Below, one piece after another: positions 1 through 7,647 of a stretch of 48,821 bases of DNA (positions are counted from its first letter, which is position 1; each line of letters opens with the position of its first letter). The notes under the pieces were generated by a model. That model was given only the letters and a program-made list of their open reading frames with translations. It had not been told where the DNA came from and did not search any database. Origin of the DNA: Lachnospiraceae bacterium (lineage in GTDB: Bacteria > Bacillota > Clostridia > Lachnospirales > Lachnospiraceae); assembly GCA_017480445.1 (NCBI GenBank), contig JAFVAO010000005.1, positions 1 to 48,821 on the forward strand, written 5' to 3'. The translations under genes were made by a program, and so were the position numbers.

Positions 1-2
1 AT

Positions 3-419
3 GAGGGCGGGCTGAAAATCCGCCGCAAAGGCGGCTATGAAACCGTCATATACTTCGGCGAGGAAGTTGAAACCGCCCTGCTTGACTATCTGGAGGAGCG
101 GAACCGCATCATCCCTGCGCAGGGACACGAGAACGCCCTGTTCCTGTCACTGCATAACCGCCGGCTCTCCGTGCGCTCCGTGGAAAATCAGGTCAAAAAA
201 TACGCGTCCCGCGTGACCAGTCTGAAAAAGATCACACCGCACAAGCTACGCAGCACCTATGGCACAAACCTCTACCGGGAAACCGGTGATATCTATCTGG
301 TCGCGGATGTGTTGGGCCACAAGGATGTAAACACCACCAGAAAACACTATGCGGCAATCGAACAGGAGGGTCGGCGTCGTGCCGCCAAGGCCGTACAGCT
401 GCGCGAAAAACGCGACTGA
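3..419 (+). CDS. tyrosine recombinase/phage-type integrase, C-terminal part (5' end outside window)
   Basis: The frame is open from base 3 to a TGA at 417-419, so the gene starts upstream of the window; the internal ATG at 171 is not its start. The visible 138 residues are the C-terminal catalytic domain of a XerC/D- or integrase-type recombinase. The H-x-x-R motif is in HKLRSTYGTNLY, the downstream LGHKDVNTT block matches the family, and the nucleophile is the tyrosine in RKHYAA. These enzymes cut and rejoin DNA through a 3'-phosphotyrosine intermediate. The tail after the tyrosine is basic (EGRRRAAKAVQLREKRD). Without the N-terminal SAM-like domain, chromosomal Xer and mobile-element integrase cannot be told apart. 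It points toward the convergent yneA-like gene, with only about 50 bases between them. Confidence 0.85.
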   Translation, partial: EGGLKIRRKGGYETVIYFGEEVETALLDYLEERNRIIPAQGHENALFLSLHNRRLSVRSVENQVKKYASRVTSLKKITPHKLRSTYGTNLYRETGDIYLVADVLGHKDVNTTRKHYAAIEQEGRRRAAKAVQLREKRD

Positions 420-470
420 CGCGCGCCGGTTCGGAAACACTCAGATCATCACGTGCGCCGGATCAGACGA

Positions 471-860
471 TTATTGCACAAATTCTCCCGAATAATAGGG
501 AAAAATGATCCGCTGTCCCGGCCGGATATCTGAAGCGTCATAGAGCTGATTGATGCTGCACACCTCTGCCACATATGCTTCCTTGGAGCGATAATGCGTA
601 TCATCGATAAAGGAATCACTCATGCTCCAGAGGCTGTCGCCGCTCTTCACGATTACGCCGGTATAATATTTATAGGACGCCTCGCCCTCTCCGCCTGCTC
701 TGGCAACTGTCGAACAATACCCGACAACGCCGAACACCACCACGCACAGCATCATCGCCAGCAGAACCGCTCTGCGTCTCTGTGCGCGCTGTCTGCGTCT
801 CTTCCACTTATAGGCTCTGTATTCTCTATCGCTCATCTCTGTAATCTTCTTCGTATGCAT
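471..860 (-). CDS. yneA: YneA-like LysM membrane protein, probable SOS-induced division inhibitor
   Basis: A 129-residue protein with a very basic N-terminus (KWKRRRQRAQRRR), one transmembrane segment at about residues 31-48, and one LysM domain at about 64-123 (VKSGDSLWSMSDSF, ending in DIRPGQRIIFPY). This is the layout of YneA, the Firmicute protein that stops division after DNA damage and is made from the SOS regulon beside lexA. The start at 858-860 is chosen because AGAAGGAGT lies just upstream; the longer TTG-start reading from 908 would run into a LexA box. A consensus promoter (TTGACA-17-TATAAT) with a LexA box in its spacer lies upstream, and lexA is divergent. Function is inferred from architecture and context; short LysM proteins are divergent, so YneA orthology is likely but not proven. 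Confidence 0.8.
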   Translation of the reverse strand: MHTKKITEMSDREYRAYKWKRRRQRAQRRRAVLLAMMLCVVVFGVVGYCSTVARAGGEGEASYKYYTGVIVKSGDSLWSMSDSFIDDTHYRSKEAYVAEVCSINQLYDASDIRPGQRIIFPYYSGEFVQ

Positions 861-892
861 CCTTCGTACACTCCTTCTCAATCCGCATATGC

Positions 893-990
893 AAAACATG
901 TGTTCCAAACATTTGTTCTAGTCTGATTATATCGAACATAGTTTCGTTTGTCAATACAAAAATCGAACATATTTTTGGAATATATGTTTG
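893..990. promoter_or_regulatory. five LexA (SOS) box-like sites between yneA-like gene and lexA
   Basis: Five 14-bp sites resemble the Firmicute SOS box CGAAC-N4-GTTCG: 893-906 AAAACATGTGTTCC, 906-919 CAAACATTTGTTCT, 933-946 CGAACATAGTTTCG, 964-977 CGAACATATTTTTG and 977-990 GGAATATATGTTTG. The outer sites form two pairs 13 bp apart that overlap by one base. The middle site is the strongest (9 of 10 half-site positions). It lies in the spacer of the yneA-like promoter, and the fifth site covers the start of the lexA -35. LexA binding here would repress both genes and give autoregulation. The central site is convincing; the outer ones are weaker matches whose binding is inferred. Confidence 0.8.
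926..954 (-). promoter_or_regulatory. consensus sigma-A promoter of the yneA-like gene
   Basis: Read on the minus strand, TTGACA (949-954) and TATAAT (926-931) are separated by exactly 17 bases, a perfect housekeeping promoter. The LexA-like box at 933-946 fills most of the spacer, and the next box (906-919) lies at about the transcription start. The gene start is about 65 bases downstream. A full-strength promoter under tight repression fits an SOS-induced inhibitor. Confidence 0.85.
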
Positions 991-1016
991 CTTTTTGAAA
1001 ATCTGTGTGTTATAAT
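988..1016 (+). promoter_or_regulatory. promoter of lexA
   Basis: TTGCTT (988-993), a 17-base spacer and TATAAT (1011-1016) lie about 70 bases upstream of the lexA start. The LexA-like site at 977-990 overlaps the first bases of the -35, which is the expected place for autorepression. Confidence 0.75.
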
Positions 1017-1088
1017 CAATTTAGTACTGTAGGATATCGTTTTATGAATGACCGATTGAGACCAATACCAATAAGGAGGTTTGATGCT

Positions 1089-1706
1089 ATGGGATACGGC
1101 AAGATTACTGCCAAGCAGCAGGAAATTCTTGAATATATCAAAGAAGAGATTTTGAAGAAGGGTTATCCGCCCACTGTGCGTGAAATCTGTGAGACAGTTC
1201 ATTTAAAGTCCACGTCATCCGTCCATTCCCATCTCGAAACGTTGGAGAAAAACGGCTATATTCGTCGCGATCCCACCAAGCCGCGTGCCATTGAGATCTG
1301 TGATGACAGCTTTCAGATGGTTCGCACGGAGATGGTCAGCATCCCTGTTGTGGGGAACGTAGCCGCCGGTCAGCCCATTCTCGCCGAGGAGAATATTCAG
1401 GAATATTTCCCGGTACCCGCAGATCTGGTACCCAAGGGAGATTCTTTTATCTTAAATGTGCGCGGAGATTCCATGATCAACGCAGGTATCTTCAGCGGGG
1501 ACCGCGTGTTTGTACATGCGTGCAATACTGCTACGAACGGCTCTATCGTCGTTGCACTGATCGATGATTCCGCTACAGTGAAGACCTTTTACCGCGAGAA
1601 CGGTCACATCCGTCTGCAGCCGGAGAATGACACGATGGATCCCATTATCGTGAATGACTGCCAGATTCTTGGCACAGTTTACGGCGTGTTCCGTTTTTAC
1701 AAATAA
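1089..1706 (+). CDS. lexA: LexA, SOS response transcriptional repressor/self-cleaving protease
   Basis: A 205-residue protein, the usual LexA length. The N-terminal winged helix-turn-helix (about 1-70) includes [23 protein letters not shown]. The self-cleavage bond is Ala93-Gly94 in [11 protein letters not shown]. The catalytic serine is Ser128 in [10 protein letters not shown] and the general-base lysine is Lys165 in SATVKTFYR. RecA filaments trigger autocleavage after DNA damage and so release SOS genes. The start at 1089 is set by AAGGAGG at 1073-1079, nine bases upstream; the longer reading from 1005 lacks a ribosome site and overlaps the promoter. It is divergent from the yneA-like gene and convergent with the mcrB-like gene. 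Confidence 0.97.
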   Translation: MGYGKITAKQQEILEYIKEEILKKGYPPTVREICETVHLKSTSSVHSHLETLEKNGYIRRDPTKPRAIEICDDSFQMVRTEMVSIPVVGNVAAGQPILAEENIQEYFPVPADLVPKGDSFILNVRGDSMINAGIFSGDRVFVHACNTATNGSIVVALIDDSATVKTFYRENGHIRLQPENDTMDPIIVNDCQILGTVYGVFRFYK

Positions 1707-1765
1707 TACCGACATTTTAACCACGATAGCTACAGGTGCCAAACACATAATATCATCAAAATCAA

Positions 1766-1830
1766 AGCCCCTGCACAAACACCCGGTACGAACGGCAATG
1801 AACGTTTGACCGTGTATTTGTGCAGGGGCT
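1766..1830. terminator. long-stem hairpin between convergent lexA and mcrB-like gene
   Basis: A perfect 14-bp stem (1766-1779 with 1817-1830, AGCCCCTGCACAAA and its complement) encloses a 37-base loop. On the plus strand it is followed by ATATTTTCCT and on the minus strand by TTGATTTTGATG, so it may terminate both converging transcripts. The loop is unusually long for a simple intrinsic terminator. Confidence 0.6.
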
Positions 1831-1838
1831 ATATTTTC

Positions 1839-3251
1839 CTATCGCAGCAATTCAAAAATGTCTCCGTGTTCCTCCAGATACTTCAGATAGATCGTCTCAA
1901 AGGAATCAATCATATAGTGATCGGAATACGTAAACACATCCTGTTTCAGATAGAAAATGACTTTGTTAATAAATTTATCCGGTGCCTGCAGCTCCTCATC
2001 CGATACAAAGAACGGTCCGAGCTTCTTATTCTCGGCAATGCGCGCCAGCTCCGGACGGTTCTCCGTCACAGTCTGACTGTTCACGATATCGATCAGGTAA
2101 TTCACCAGCTTGGCAAATGTCGGCCAGTTACGGTTCAGCTTCCCGTTCCGATATAAAAATGCGGCGCGATCCTCCAACGCGGTGCCTGCAAACACCGCCA
2201 TGAGCGGCTGCGTACCGGAGAATACATCGTACTCCTTCTTCCACGCATCCGGCATATGATCGAATTCAATCGGCACATACTCCAGTGTAAAACGCCGCTT
2301 GAACGCACTGTCCAGGACAAAAATATTCTCATCGGCCGTATTCATTGTCGCCAGGATGTTGAAGTTGGCCGGCAGCCAGATCTTGCCGTCGTTAAACAGA
2401 CGTTTCAGACCGGGATCCCGCGCAAAGTAGGCGGACACATCCACATTCTGGATCACATAGCGCGATTTGCCGTTTTCCGCGCGATCCAGCAGCTGAAAGA
2501 GATCTCCGAAGATCGCAGGTGAATCACCACGGTTGATCTCCTCGATAATCAGATAAAACTTCTCCGCGGGGAAGTTAAACGCTTCCTTGAGCAGCGCCGA
2601 GAACGGGCCCGCGGAATAAATATAATCCAACGGGTGATCCAGCGATACCAGCGGCTTAATGGATCCGACAAAATCCTCATATTTGTAGGTTGGATGAAAG
2701 ATCATACGCTTGGTATGTTTTTCCCGCTCGATCGGATCCGGATATTCTTTCTCCAGAATCTGGCTGACCTTGTAGGATTTACCCGTGCCGGGCGCCCCGT
2801 AGAAGATGCACTGCATCGGCTTCATCGGCACTTCCTGATAATTGGACTCCTTACCGCGATCCTCGCTGTAATTGTTTCTGCCGCTCCGCATCGTGTTCTG
2901 CACGTAAAACGCCGCCTCGATCTCCGGCGCCGTGGAGTAAATGCCCTCCTCCAGAAATACCTGGTACAGCCGCAGCGCAACGCCGAAGGTACCGTTTCCG
3001 TTTTCCCGGTTGATCTGATCATAATCCGGCGCAACGATCAGCTTTTTATAGATCTCCTTGAATTCAGCGGCATCACAGATGGCAAACAGGTTGCCGGTGA
3101 TCGGCGGTACCATCTTATGGCAGGCCGTGCGCAGCGCATAACAATAGGCAATAATCGCGTTGTCCGTATATCTGCGCACACCGCTGTCATTCAACTGCGC
3201 CCGCATCCATTCCCGATAAATTCTCTCTTGTTCAGACGGCGTATTTTTCAT
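1839..3251 (-). CDS. McrB-like AAA+ ATPase, orphan (no McrC)
   Basis: A 470-residue protein with an AAA_5/McrB-type motor in its C-terminal two thirds: Walker A GAPGTGKS (152-159), Walker B FYLIIEEINRGD (232-243), sensor-1 region ATMNTAD (301-307) and an arginine pair in AFKRRF (about 319-320). The roughly 140-residue N-terminal part has no domain I can name. In McrBC restriction systems McrB is the GTP-driven translocase and its partner McrC is the nuclease; no McrC-like gene is present in the window. The gene is last in the liv/CMP-kinase-like run, 15 bases after the preceding stop, with AAAGGAG before its ATG. The name describes the ATPase family only; a restriction role is unproven, and ATP versus GTP specificity cannot be read here. 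Confidence 0.85.
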   Translation of the reverse strand: MKNTPSEQERIYREWMRAQLNDSGVRRYTDNAIIAYCYALRTACHKMVPPITGNLFAICDAAEFKEIYKKLIVAPDYDQINRENGNGTFGVALRLYQVFLEEGIYSTAPEIEAAFYVQNTMRSGRNNYSEDRGKESNYQEVPMKPMQCIFYGAPGTGKSYKVSQILEKEYPDPIEREKHTKRMIFHPTYKYEDFVGSIKPLVSLDHPLDYIYSAGPFSALLKEAFNFPAEKFYLIIEEINRGDSPAIFGDLFQLLDRAENGKSRYVIQNVDVSAYFARDPGLKRLFNDGKIWLPANFNILATMNTADENIFVLDSAFKRRFTLEYVPIEFDHMPDAWKKEYDVFSGTQPLMAVFAGTALEDRAAFLYRNGKLNRNWPTFAKLVNYLIDIVNSQTVTENRPELARIAENKKLGPFFVSDEELQAPDKFINKVIFYLKQDVFTYSDHYMIDSFETIYLKYLEEHGDIFELLR

Positions 3252-3266
3252 GGCAACACTCCTTTA

Positions 3267-3887
3267 TCACGCAAAGCGCACTTTCATATAAGCGATAATC
3301 TCTTCCACACAGCGTTCAAAACCGAGCTTGGAGCTATCCAGACACAGATCATAATTGCGGGCATCCGTCCACTCCCTGCCGGTGTGATACTTATAATAAT
3401 CCGCCCGCTGCTTGTCCGTCTTCGCGATGAGCTTCTCCAGCTCCCGCTCCGACAAGCTGTGCTTTTTGGCCGCCTGCTCCATGCAAAAATCATGCGGCGC
3501 ATGCACAAACACACTGAGCACATTGTCATATTCCTGCAGCACGTAGTCCGCACAACGGCCGATGATCACGCAGGATTCCTCCTGTGCCAGCTGACGGATA
3601 ATTTTGGCCTGATAGTTAAACAGATTGTCCAGCGATGTGAATTCTCCGCTCTCCGGCGGAATCAGTTCGCCGCTGTAAACATTCTTCGCAATCCGGAAGA
3701 TACTGTTTTTCACCTTCTCATCCGCATTGGCGAACAGCCCCTCATTGATCCCACTGTCGTCGCTGGCCATACGCATCAGCTCCTTGTCATAGGCCGGAAT
3801 CCCCATCTGTTTGGCCAGCATCTGACCGATGGTCTTACCGCCGCTGCCGTACTGTCTCGCGATGGTTATCACAATATTTTTTTGCAT
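3267..3887 (-). CDS. cytidylate kinase-like family protein (copy 1)
   Basis: A 206-residue protein of the cytidylate-kinase-like P-loop family (PF13189 type), which is distinct from true Cmk. Features are the N-terminal strand and glycine loop ITIARQYGSGGKTIGQ, YDKELMRMAS, the conserved IIGRCADYVLQE and a C-terminal YDLCLDSSKLG. The substrate of this family is not established, so a phosphotransfer role is inferred only. The start at 3887 is chosen because AGGGGG lies eight bases upstream; the GTG three codons earlier is less well placed. It lies between livF and the mcrB-like gene on the same strand. A clear paralog with the same GRCADY core lies at 17324-17950. Confidence 0.85.
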   Translation of the reverse strand: MQKNIVITIARQYGSGGKTIGQMLAKQMGIPAYDKELMRMASDDSGINEGLFANADEKVKNSIFRIAKNVYSGELIPPESGEFTSLDNLFNYQAKIIRQLAQEESCVIIGRCADYVLQEYDNVLSVFVHAPHDFCMEQAAKKHSLSERELEKLIAKTDKQRADYYKYHTGREWTDARNYDLCLDSSKLGFERCVEEIIAYMKVRFA

Positions 3888-3939
3888 TGCCAACACCCCC
3901 TGTCGTTTTTATACCCCATACTGCATGACTACCCAAAGA

Positions 3940-4650
3940 TTATTCCCCGAGATATGCCTTCTTGATCGCATCGTTCTCCAGAACCTCGGATGCCTTTCCC
4001 TCCAGCACAATTTTCCCCGTCTCCAGCACATAGGCGCGATCCGCGATCGACAACGCCTTTTTGGCGTTTTGTTCCACCAGAAGCACCGTCGTGCCGCTCT
4101 TGCTGACCATCTGTATAATGTCAAAAATTTCATTGACAAAAATGGGTGACAATCCCATGGACGGCTCATCCATCAAAATAATGCTCGGGTGGCTCATCAG
4201 CGCCCTGCCCATGGCCAACATCTGCTGTTCGCCGCCGCTCAAGGTGCCGGCCAGCTGGTTCTGTCGTTCTTTCAGGCGCGGGAACCGCTCAAAAACCGTC
4301 TCTAAGGTCTGCTGTACTTCCTCTTTATCCCTGCGGGTATAAGCGCCCATCTTTAAATTCTGGAGCACCGAAAGCTGTGCGAACACGCGCCGTCCCTCCG
4401 GCACATGCGCCATGCCCATCGATACAATTTTGTGTCCCGGGATCCTGGTGATGTCCTTACCGTCAAACATCACGCTGCCGCTCTTGGGCGTAAGCAGACC
4501 GGAAATGGTGTGCAGAATCGTTGTTTTGCCGGCACCGTTGGCACCGATCAGCGCAATGACCTCTCCCTTTTCCACATGGAAGGACACGCCTTTGATCGCC
4601 TGAATCATGCCGTAAGACACATAGATATCATTGACTGCAAGCATTGCCAT
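3940..4650 (-). CDS. livF: LivF, branched-chain amino acid ABC transporter ATPase
   Basis: A 236-residue ABC ATPase: Walker A GANGAGKTT, signature LSGGEQQ, Walker B IILMDEPSMGLSP, H-loop region replaced by VLLVEQNAKKAL as is normal for LivF. It drives ATP-dependent import of leucine, isoleucine or valine (or a related amide/urea substrate) with LivG and the LivHM permeases at the membrane. GGAGGG precedes the ATG at 4648-4650, and the gene follows livG after 12 bases. It is the last transporter gene of the run. Confidence 0.95.
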   Translation of the reverse strand: MAMLAVNDIYVSYGMIQAIKGVSFHVEKGEVIALIGANGAGKTTILHTISGLLTPKSGSVMFDGKDITRIPGHKIVSMGMAHVPEGRRVFAQLSVLQNLKMGAYTRRDKEEVQQTLETVFERFPRLKERQNQLAGTLSGGEQQMLAMGRALMSHPSIILMDEPSMGLSPIFVNEIFDIIQMVSKSGTTVLLVEQNAKKALSIADRAYVLETGKIVLEGKASEVLENDAIKKAYLGE

Positions 4651-4662
4651 TTTTCTTCCCTC

Positions 4663-5421
4663 CTACTCGCCGAGATAGGCCTTAATGACCTCCGGGTCAT
4701 GTAAGACATCCGCCGTCTTGCCCTGACATAGAATCTGACCGAAATTCAACACGGTAAGCTGTTCACAGATACCGGATACCAGCTTCATATCGTGTTCAAT
4801 CAACAGAATCGTCATATCAAACTTTTCTCTGACAAAATGAATGGTTTCCATCAATTCCTTCGTCTCGTTCGGATTCATGCCGGCTGCGGGCTCGTCTAAG
4901 AGCAACAGCTTCGGATTGGTCGCCATGGCCCTTGCGATCTCCAGCTTCCGCTGTTTTCCGTAGGGCAGATTGGTTGCCTGATAATCCGCTACGTCATCCA
5001 ACTCGAATACATGCAGCAGTTCCATCGCCCTTTCGTTCATTTCCTTCTCCACCTGGTAGTACCTGGGCAGACGAAGGACGCCGGTGAGCGTGGAATATTG
5101 CATTTGATTGTGCAGGCCGATCTTCACATTGTCCAGAACAGACAATAAGTGGAATAAACGGATATTCTGAAAGGTTCTGGCAATCCCCGCACGATTGATC
5201 TCCATCGTGTTTTTGCCGGTGATATTCTGCCCATCCAGTAAAATCGTTCCCTTATCCGGCGTATATACGCCCGTAAGAATGTTGAACACAGTGGTCTTGC
5301 CGGCGCCATTGGGACCGATCAGGCCGTACAATTGTCCTTTTTCGATTGAGATCTGAAAATCGTCTACCGCGCGCAGACCGCCGAAGGAGATCCCAATATC
5401 ATGTACTTCCAATAATGCCAT
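4663..5421 (-). CDS. livG: LivG, branched-chain amino acid ABC transporter ATPase
   Basis: A 252-residue ABC ATPase with Walker A GPNGAGKTTVFN, Walker B LLLLDEPAAGMNP and H-loop LLIEHDMKLV. The signature helix region reads LPYGKQRKLEIARA, the usual LivG variant of the ABC signature. It has the C-terminal extension typical of LivG (ILCQGKTADVLHDPEVIKAYLGE). It starts three bases after the livM stop, so translation is probably coupled, and it partners LivF. Confidence 0.95.
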   Translation of the reverse strand: MALLEVHDIGISFGGLRAVDDFQISIEKGQLYGLIGPNGAGKTTVFNILTGVYTPDKGTILLDGQNITGKNTMEINRAGIARTFQNIRLFHLLSVLDNVKIGLHNQMQYSTLTGVLRLPRYYQVEKEMNERAMELLHVFELDDVADYQATNLPYGKQRKLEIARAMATNPKLLLLDEPAAGMNPNETKELMETIHFVREKFDMTILLIEHDMKLVSGICEQLTVLNFGQILCQGKTADVLHDPEVIKAYLGE

Positions 5422-5424
5422 CGT

Positions 5425-6522
5425 TTAAGCCTCCTCCTGTGTCTTTTGCTTCTTCCACTTTGCCGCAAGCTGCTTTCTGAACGCGATGCTCTTCGGCGCC
5501 CAGTTAAACAGCATCATCGCGATGAGCACAATCGAATAAATCAGCATACGATAATCCTTCATACCGCGCAAAACCTCCGGCAACAACGTCAACAGCACCG
5601 CTGCAATCATCGATCCGCGCAGGCTGCCGATGCCGCCCAGAACGACAAACACCAGGATCAGAATGGACATGTTGTAACCGAAGTTGGTCGGTGTCGCCGT
5701 CACCGTGGACAGATTGTGCGCATACAGCACACCGCCCGCGCCCGCGATCGCCGCAGACAGCGTAAAGGTCATCAGCTTGTATTGTGTGATCGGCAGACCC
5801 ACGGACTCCGCCGCGATCCGGTTGTCTCGGATCGCCATAATGGCACGTCCGCTTCGTGAGTCCACCAGATTGTACACGATGATCAGCGCCAGCAGAATCA
5901 ACACGATTCCGATGGTAAAATTAGACAGATTGGCGATGCGGTTGATTCCCTTTGCACCGTTGATCAGCCAGACGGTAGACTCCTCGTCCAGCTGCATGGA
6001 TTTTGCGTCCGAGAAGGCCGCATGATAACCGTTACTGTCCTTTGCAATATACAACACATTGATGATATTTTTGATAATCTCACCGAAAGCCAGCGTCACG
6101 ATCGCCAGATAGTCTCCCTTCAGACGCAGCACCGGAATCGCAATCAAAAATCCAAACAGCGCAGCCATGGCAACCCCCGCCAAAAGCGCGACCAAAAATA
6201 ACACCAGATCATTGCCAATGCTGTCTCTGAGCACCTTGGAGACAAATGCGCCGGTAAACGCACCGACACACATAAAGCCCGCATGTCCCAGACTGAGCTC
6301 TCCCAGAAATCCAACACACAGATTCAGACCGATCGCCACCAGCGAATAGACACACATCGGCACCAACAGACCCTGAATCAGCGAGGAGACATGCCCCGTC
6401 TTCACCAGAAGCTGCACAATCCCATAGACCGCCACCACAAGCAACAGCGTGATGAACTTATCTCTGCTTCCTTTTTCACCGGTTTTCCCTTTTTGTAAAC
6501 GTTTTAAACTCACCTTTGCCAT
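5425..6522 (-). CDS. livM: LivM, branched-chain amino acid ABC transporter permease
   Basis: A 365-residue polytopic membrane protein with the LivM hallmarks: AIGLNLCVGFLGELSLGHAGFMCVGAF near the N-terminus, RLKGDYLAIVTLAFGEI in the middle, and the cytoplasmic EAA-like loop AAESVGLPITQYKLMTF. About 8-10 hydrophobic segments are visible, and the lysine-rich C-terminus (KWKKQKTQEEA) should be cytoplasmic. It forms the transmembrane channel with LivH. It lies 12 bases after livH. Confidence 0.95.
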   Translation of the reverse strand: MAKVSLKRLQKGKTGEKGSRDKFITLLLVVAVYGIVQLLVKTGHVSSLIQGLLVPMCVYSLVAIGLNLCVGFLGELSLGHAGFMCVGAFTGAFVSKVLRDSIGNDLVLFLVALLAGVAMAALFGFLIAIPVLRLKGDYLAIVTLAFGEIIKNIINVLYIAKDSNGYHAAFSDAKSMQLDEESTVWLINGAKGINRIANLSNFTIGIVLILLALIIVYNLVDSRSGRAIMAIRDNRIAAESVGLPITQYKLMTFTLSAAIAGAGGVLYAHNLSTVTATPTNFGYNMSILILVFVVLGGIGSLRGSMIAAVLLTLLPEVLRGMKDYRMLIYSIVLIAMMLFNWAPKSIAFRKQLAAKWKKQKTQEEA

Positions 6523-6534
6523 CCTTCTCTCTCC

Positions 6535-7416
6535 TTACACCTTCTCATGCATTTTTTTGCCCAAAATGCCTGTGGGTTTCACAAGAAGCACCACGATCAA
6601 CACCGCAAAAACGATCGCGTCAGACAACTGTGAAGAGATATAGGCTCTGCCGAGAATCTCAATGATCCCCAGCAAAATACCGCCGATAAACGCGCCGGGA
6701 ATGGATCCGATGCCGCCGAACACCGCCGCGGTAAACGCTTTGATACCCGGCATGGAACCCGTGTAAGGGGTCAGCGTTGGATAAGCGGAGCAAAACAGCA
6801 CGCCGGCAATCGCCGCCAGACCGGAGCCGATCGCAAAGGTCAGGGAGATCGTCGCATTGACATTGACACCCATCAACTGCGCCGCGTCCTTATCCTCGGA
6901 CACCGCCAGCATAGCCTGTCCGGCCTTGGTCTTATTGATAAATAACAGCAGCAAAGCCATGATAATAATGCAGGCGACCACTGTCACAATGGTCGTGCCG
7001 GAAATCTTCAGTGCGCCGTCAGCCAACGTGATCCCGGGCACCGTGATCACATTGGAGAAGGACTTGGTATCCGCGCCGAATACAAGCAGCGCCATATTCT
7101 GCAGAAAATAGCTCACACCGATCGCCGTGATCAAAACAGCCAGCGGCAGAGCTCTGCGCAGCGGCTTGTACGCAATTTTCTCGATGGTAATCCCCAGCAG
7201 GGTACAAAACAGAATCGACAGCAAGACCGACAATACCGGGTGCAGTCCATAGCGTGTCATCGTCAAAAAGACAATATAGCAGCCGATCATAATGACATCA
7301 CCATGCGCAAAGTTCAGCATTTTCGCAATGCCGTACACCATCGTATAGCCCAGCGCAATAATCGCATAGACGCTGCCCAGACTGATCCCGTTGATCAGGT
7401 AAACCCAGAAATTCAT
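6535..7416 (-). CDS. livH: LivH, branched-chain amino acid ABC transporter permease
   Basis: A 293-residue membrane permease beginning MNFWVYLINGISLGSVYAIIALGYTMVYG, the classic LivH N-terminus, with GDVIMIGCY and the loop AAQLMGVNVNATISLTFAIG. The start at 7414-7416 is chosen because the family begins here and AGAGGG lies upstream; the longer reading adds a basic, poorly conserved leader. It is the first gene after the internal terminator that separates it from livJ. Confidence 0.93.
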   Translation of the reverse strand: MNFWVYLINGISLGSVYAIIALGYTMVYGIAKMLNFAHGDVIMIGCYIVFLTMTRYGLHPVLSVLLSILFCTLLGITIEKIAYKPLRRALPLAVLITAIGVSYFLQNMALLVFGADTKSFSNVITVPGITLADGALKISGTTIVTVVACIIIMALLLLFINKTKAGQAMLAVSEDKDAAQLMGVNVNATISLTFAIGSGLAAIAGVLFCSAYPTLTPYTGSMPGIKAFTAAVFGGIGSIPGAFIGGILLGIIEILGRAYISSQLSDAIVFAVLIVVLLVKPTGILGKKMHEKV

Positions 7417-7551
7417 AATACGCCCTCTTCTTTCCCTCTTCTTCATCCGTTTACGCAAAACTTTATTCGTATATTTTACCACAAAATGGCTATTCCTACA
7501 ACATGAAAAATAACACGATCTGACAATACCGCCGGACAAAGGCAGCTTTTC

Positions 7552-7597
7552 AAAAAATCAGGGCCGGAGGTGTCCGTCATTGACACATTCCAGCCCT
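7552..7597 (-). terminator. intrinsic terminator between livJ and livH
   Basis: On the minus strand a GC-rich hairpin (7560-7597; AGGGCTGGAATGTGTC pairing imperfectly with GACACCTCCGGCCCT) is followed by a run of six T (7552-7557). It lies downstream of livJ and upstream of livHMGF. Partial termination would give more binding protein than membrane subunits, a common arrangement for transporter operons. Confidence 0.85.
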
Positions 7598-7647
7598 GCA
7601 TTGTTTTGCATATAATAAAAATGCGCTGTCTTCAATACGTTGCGTTA

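Noticed and set aside
3..860. Integrated prophage or ICE boundary
   Set aside because: Only the end of a recombinase is visible; no attachment repeats, tRNA or element genes lie in the window, so no boundary can be supported.
1839..3887. Complete McrBC restriction system
   Set aside because: The neighbour is a cytidylate-kinase-like protein with a GRCADY motif, not an McrC nuclease.
3267..3887. True cytidylate kinase (cmk)
   Set aside because: The conserved blocks match the separate CMP-kinase-like family (GRCADY, YDLC) and lack the typical Cmk pattern; there is also a second copy.
2634..3965. 443-codon plus-strand reading frame
   Set aside because: It lies antisense to the mcrB-like and CMP-kinase-like genes, has no ribosome site and its product is a low-complexity His/Arg/Leu-rich sequence typical of a shadow frame.
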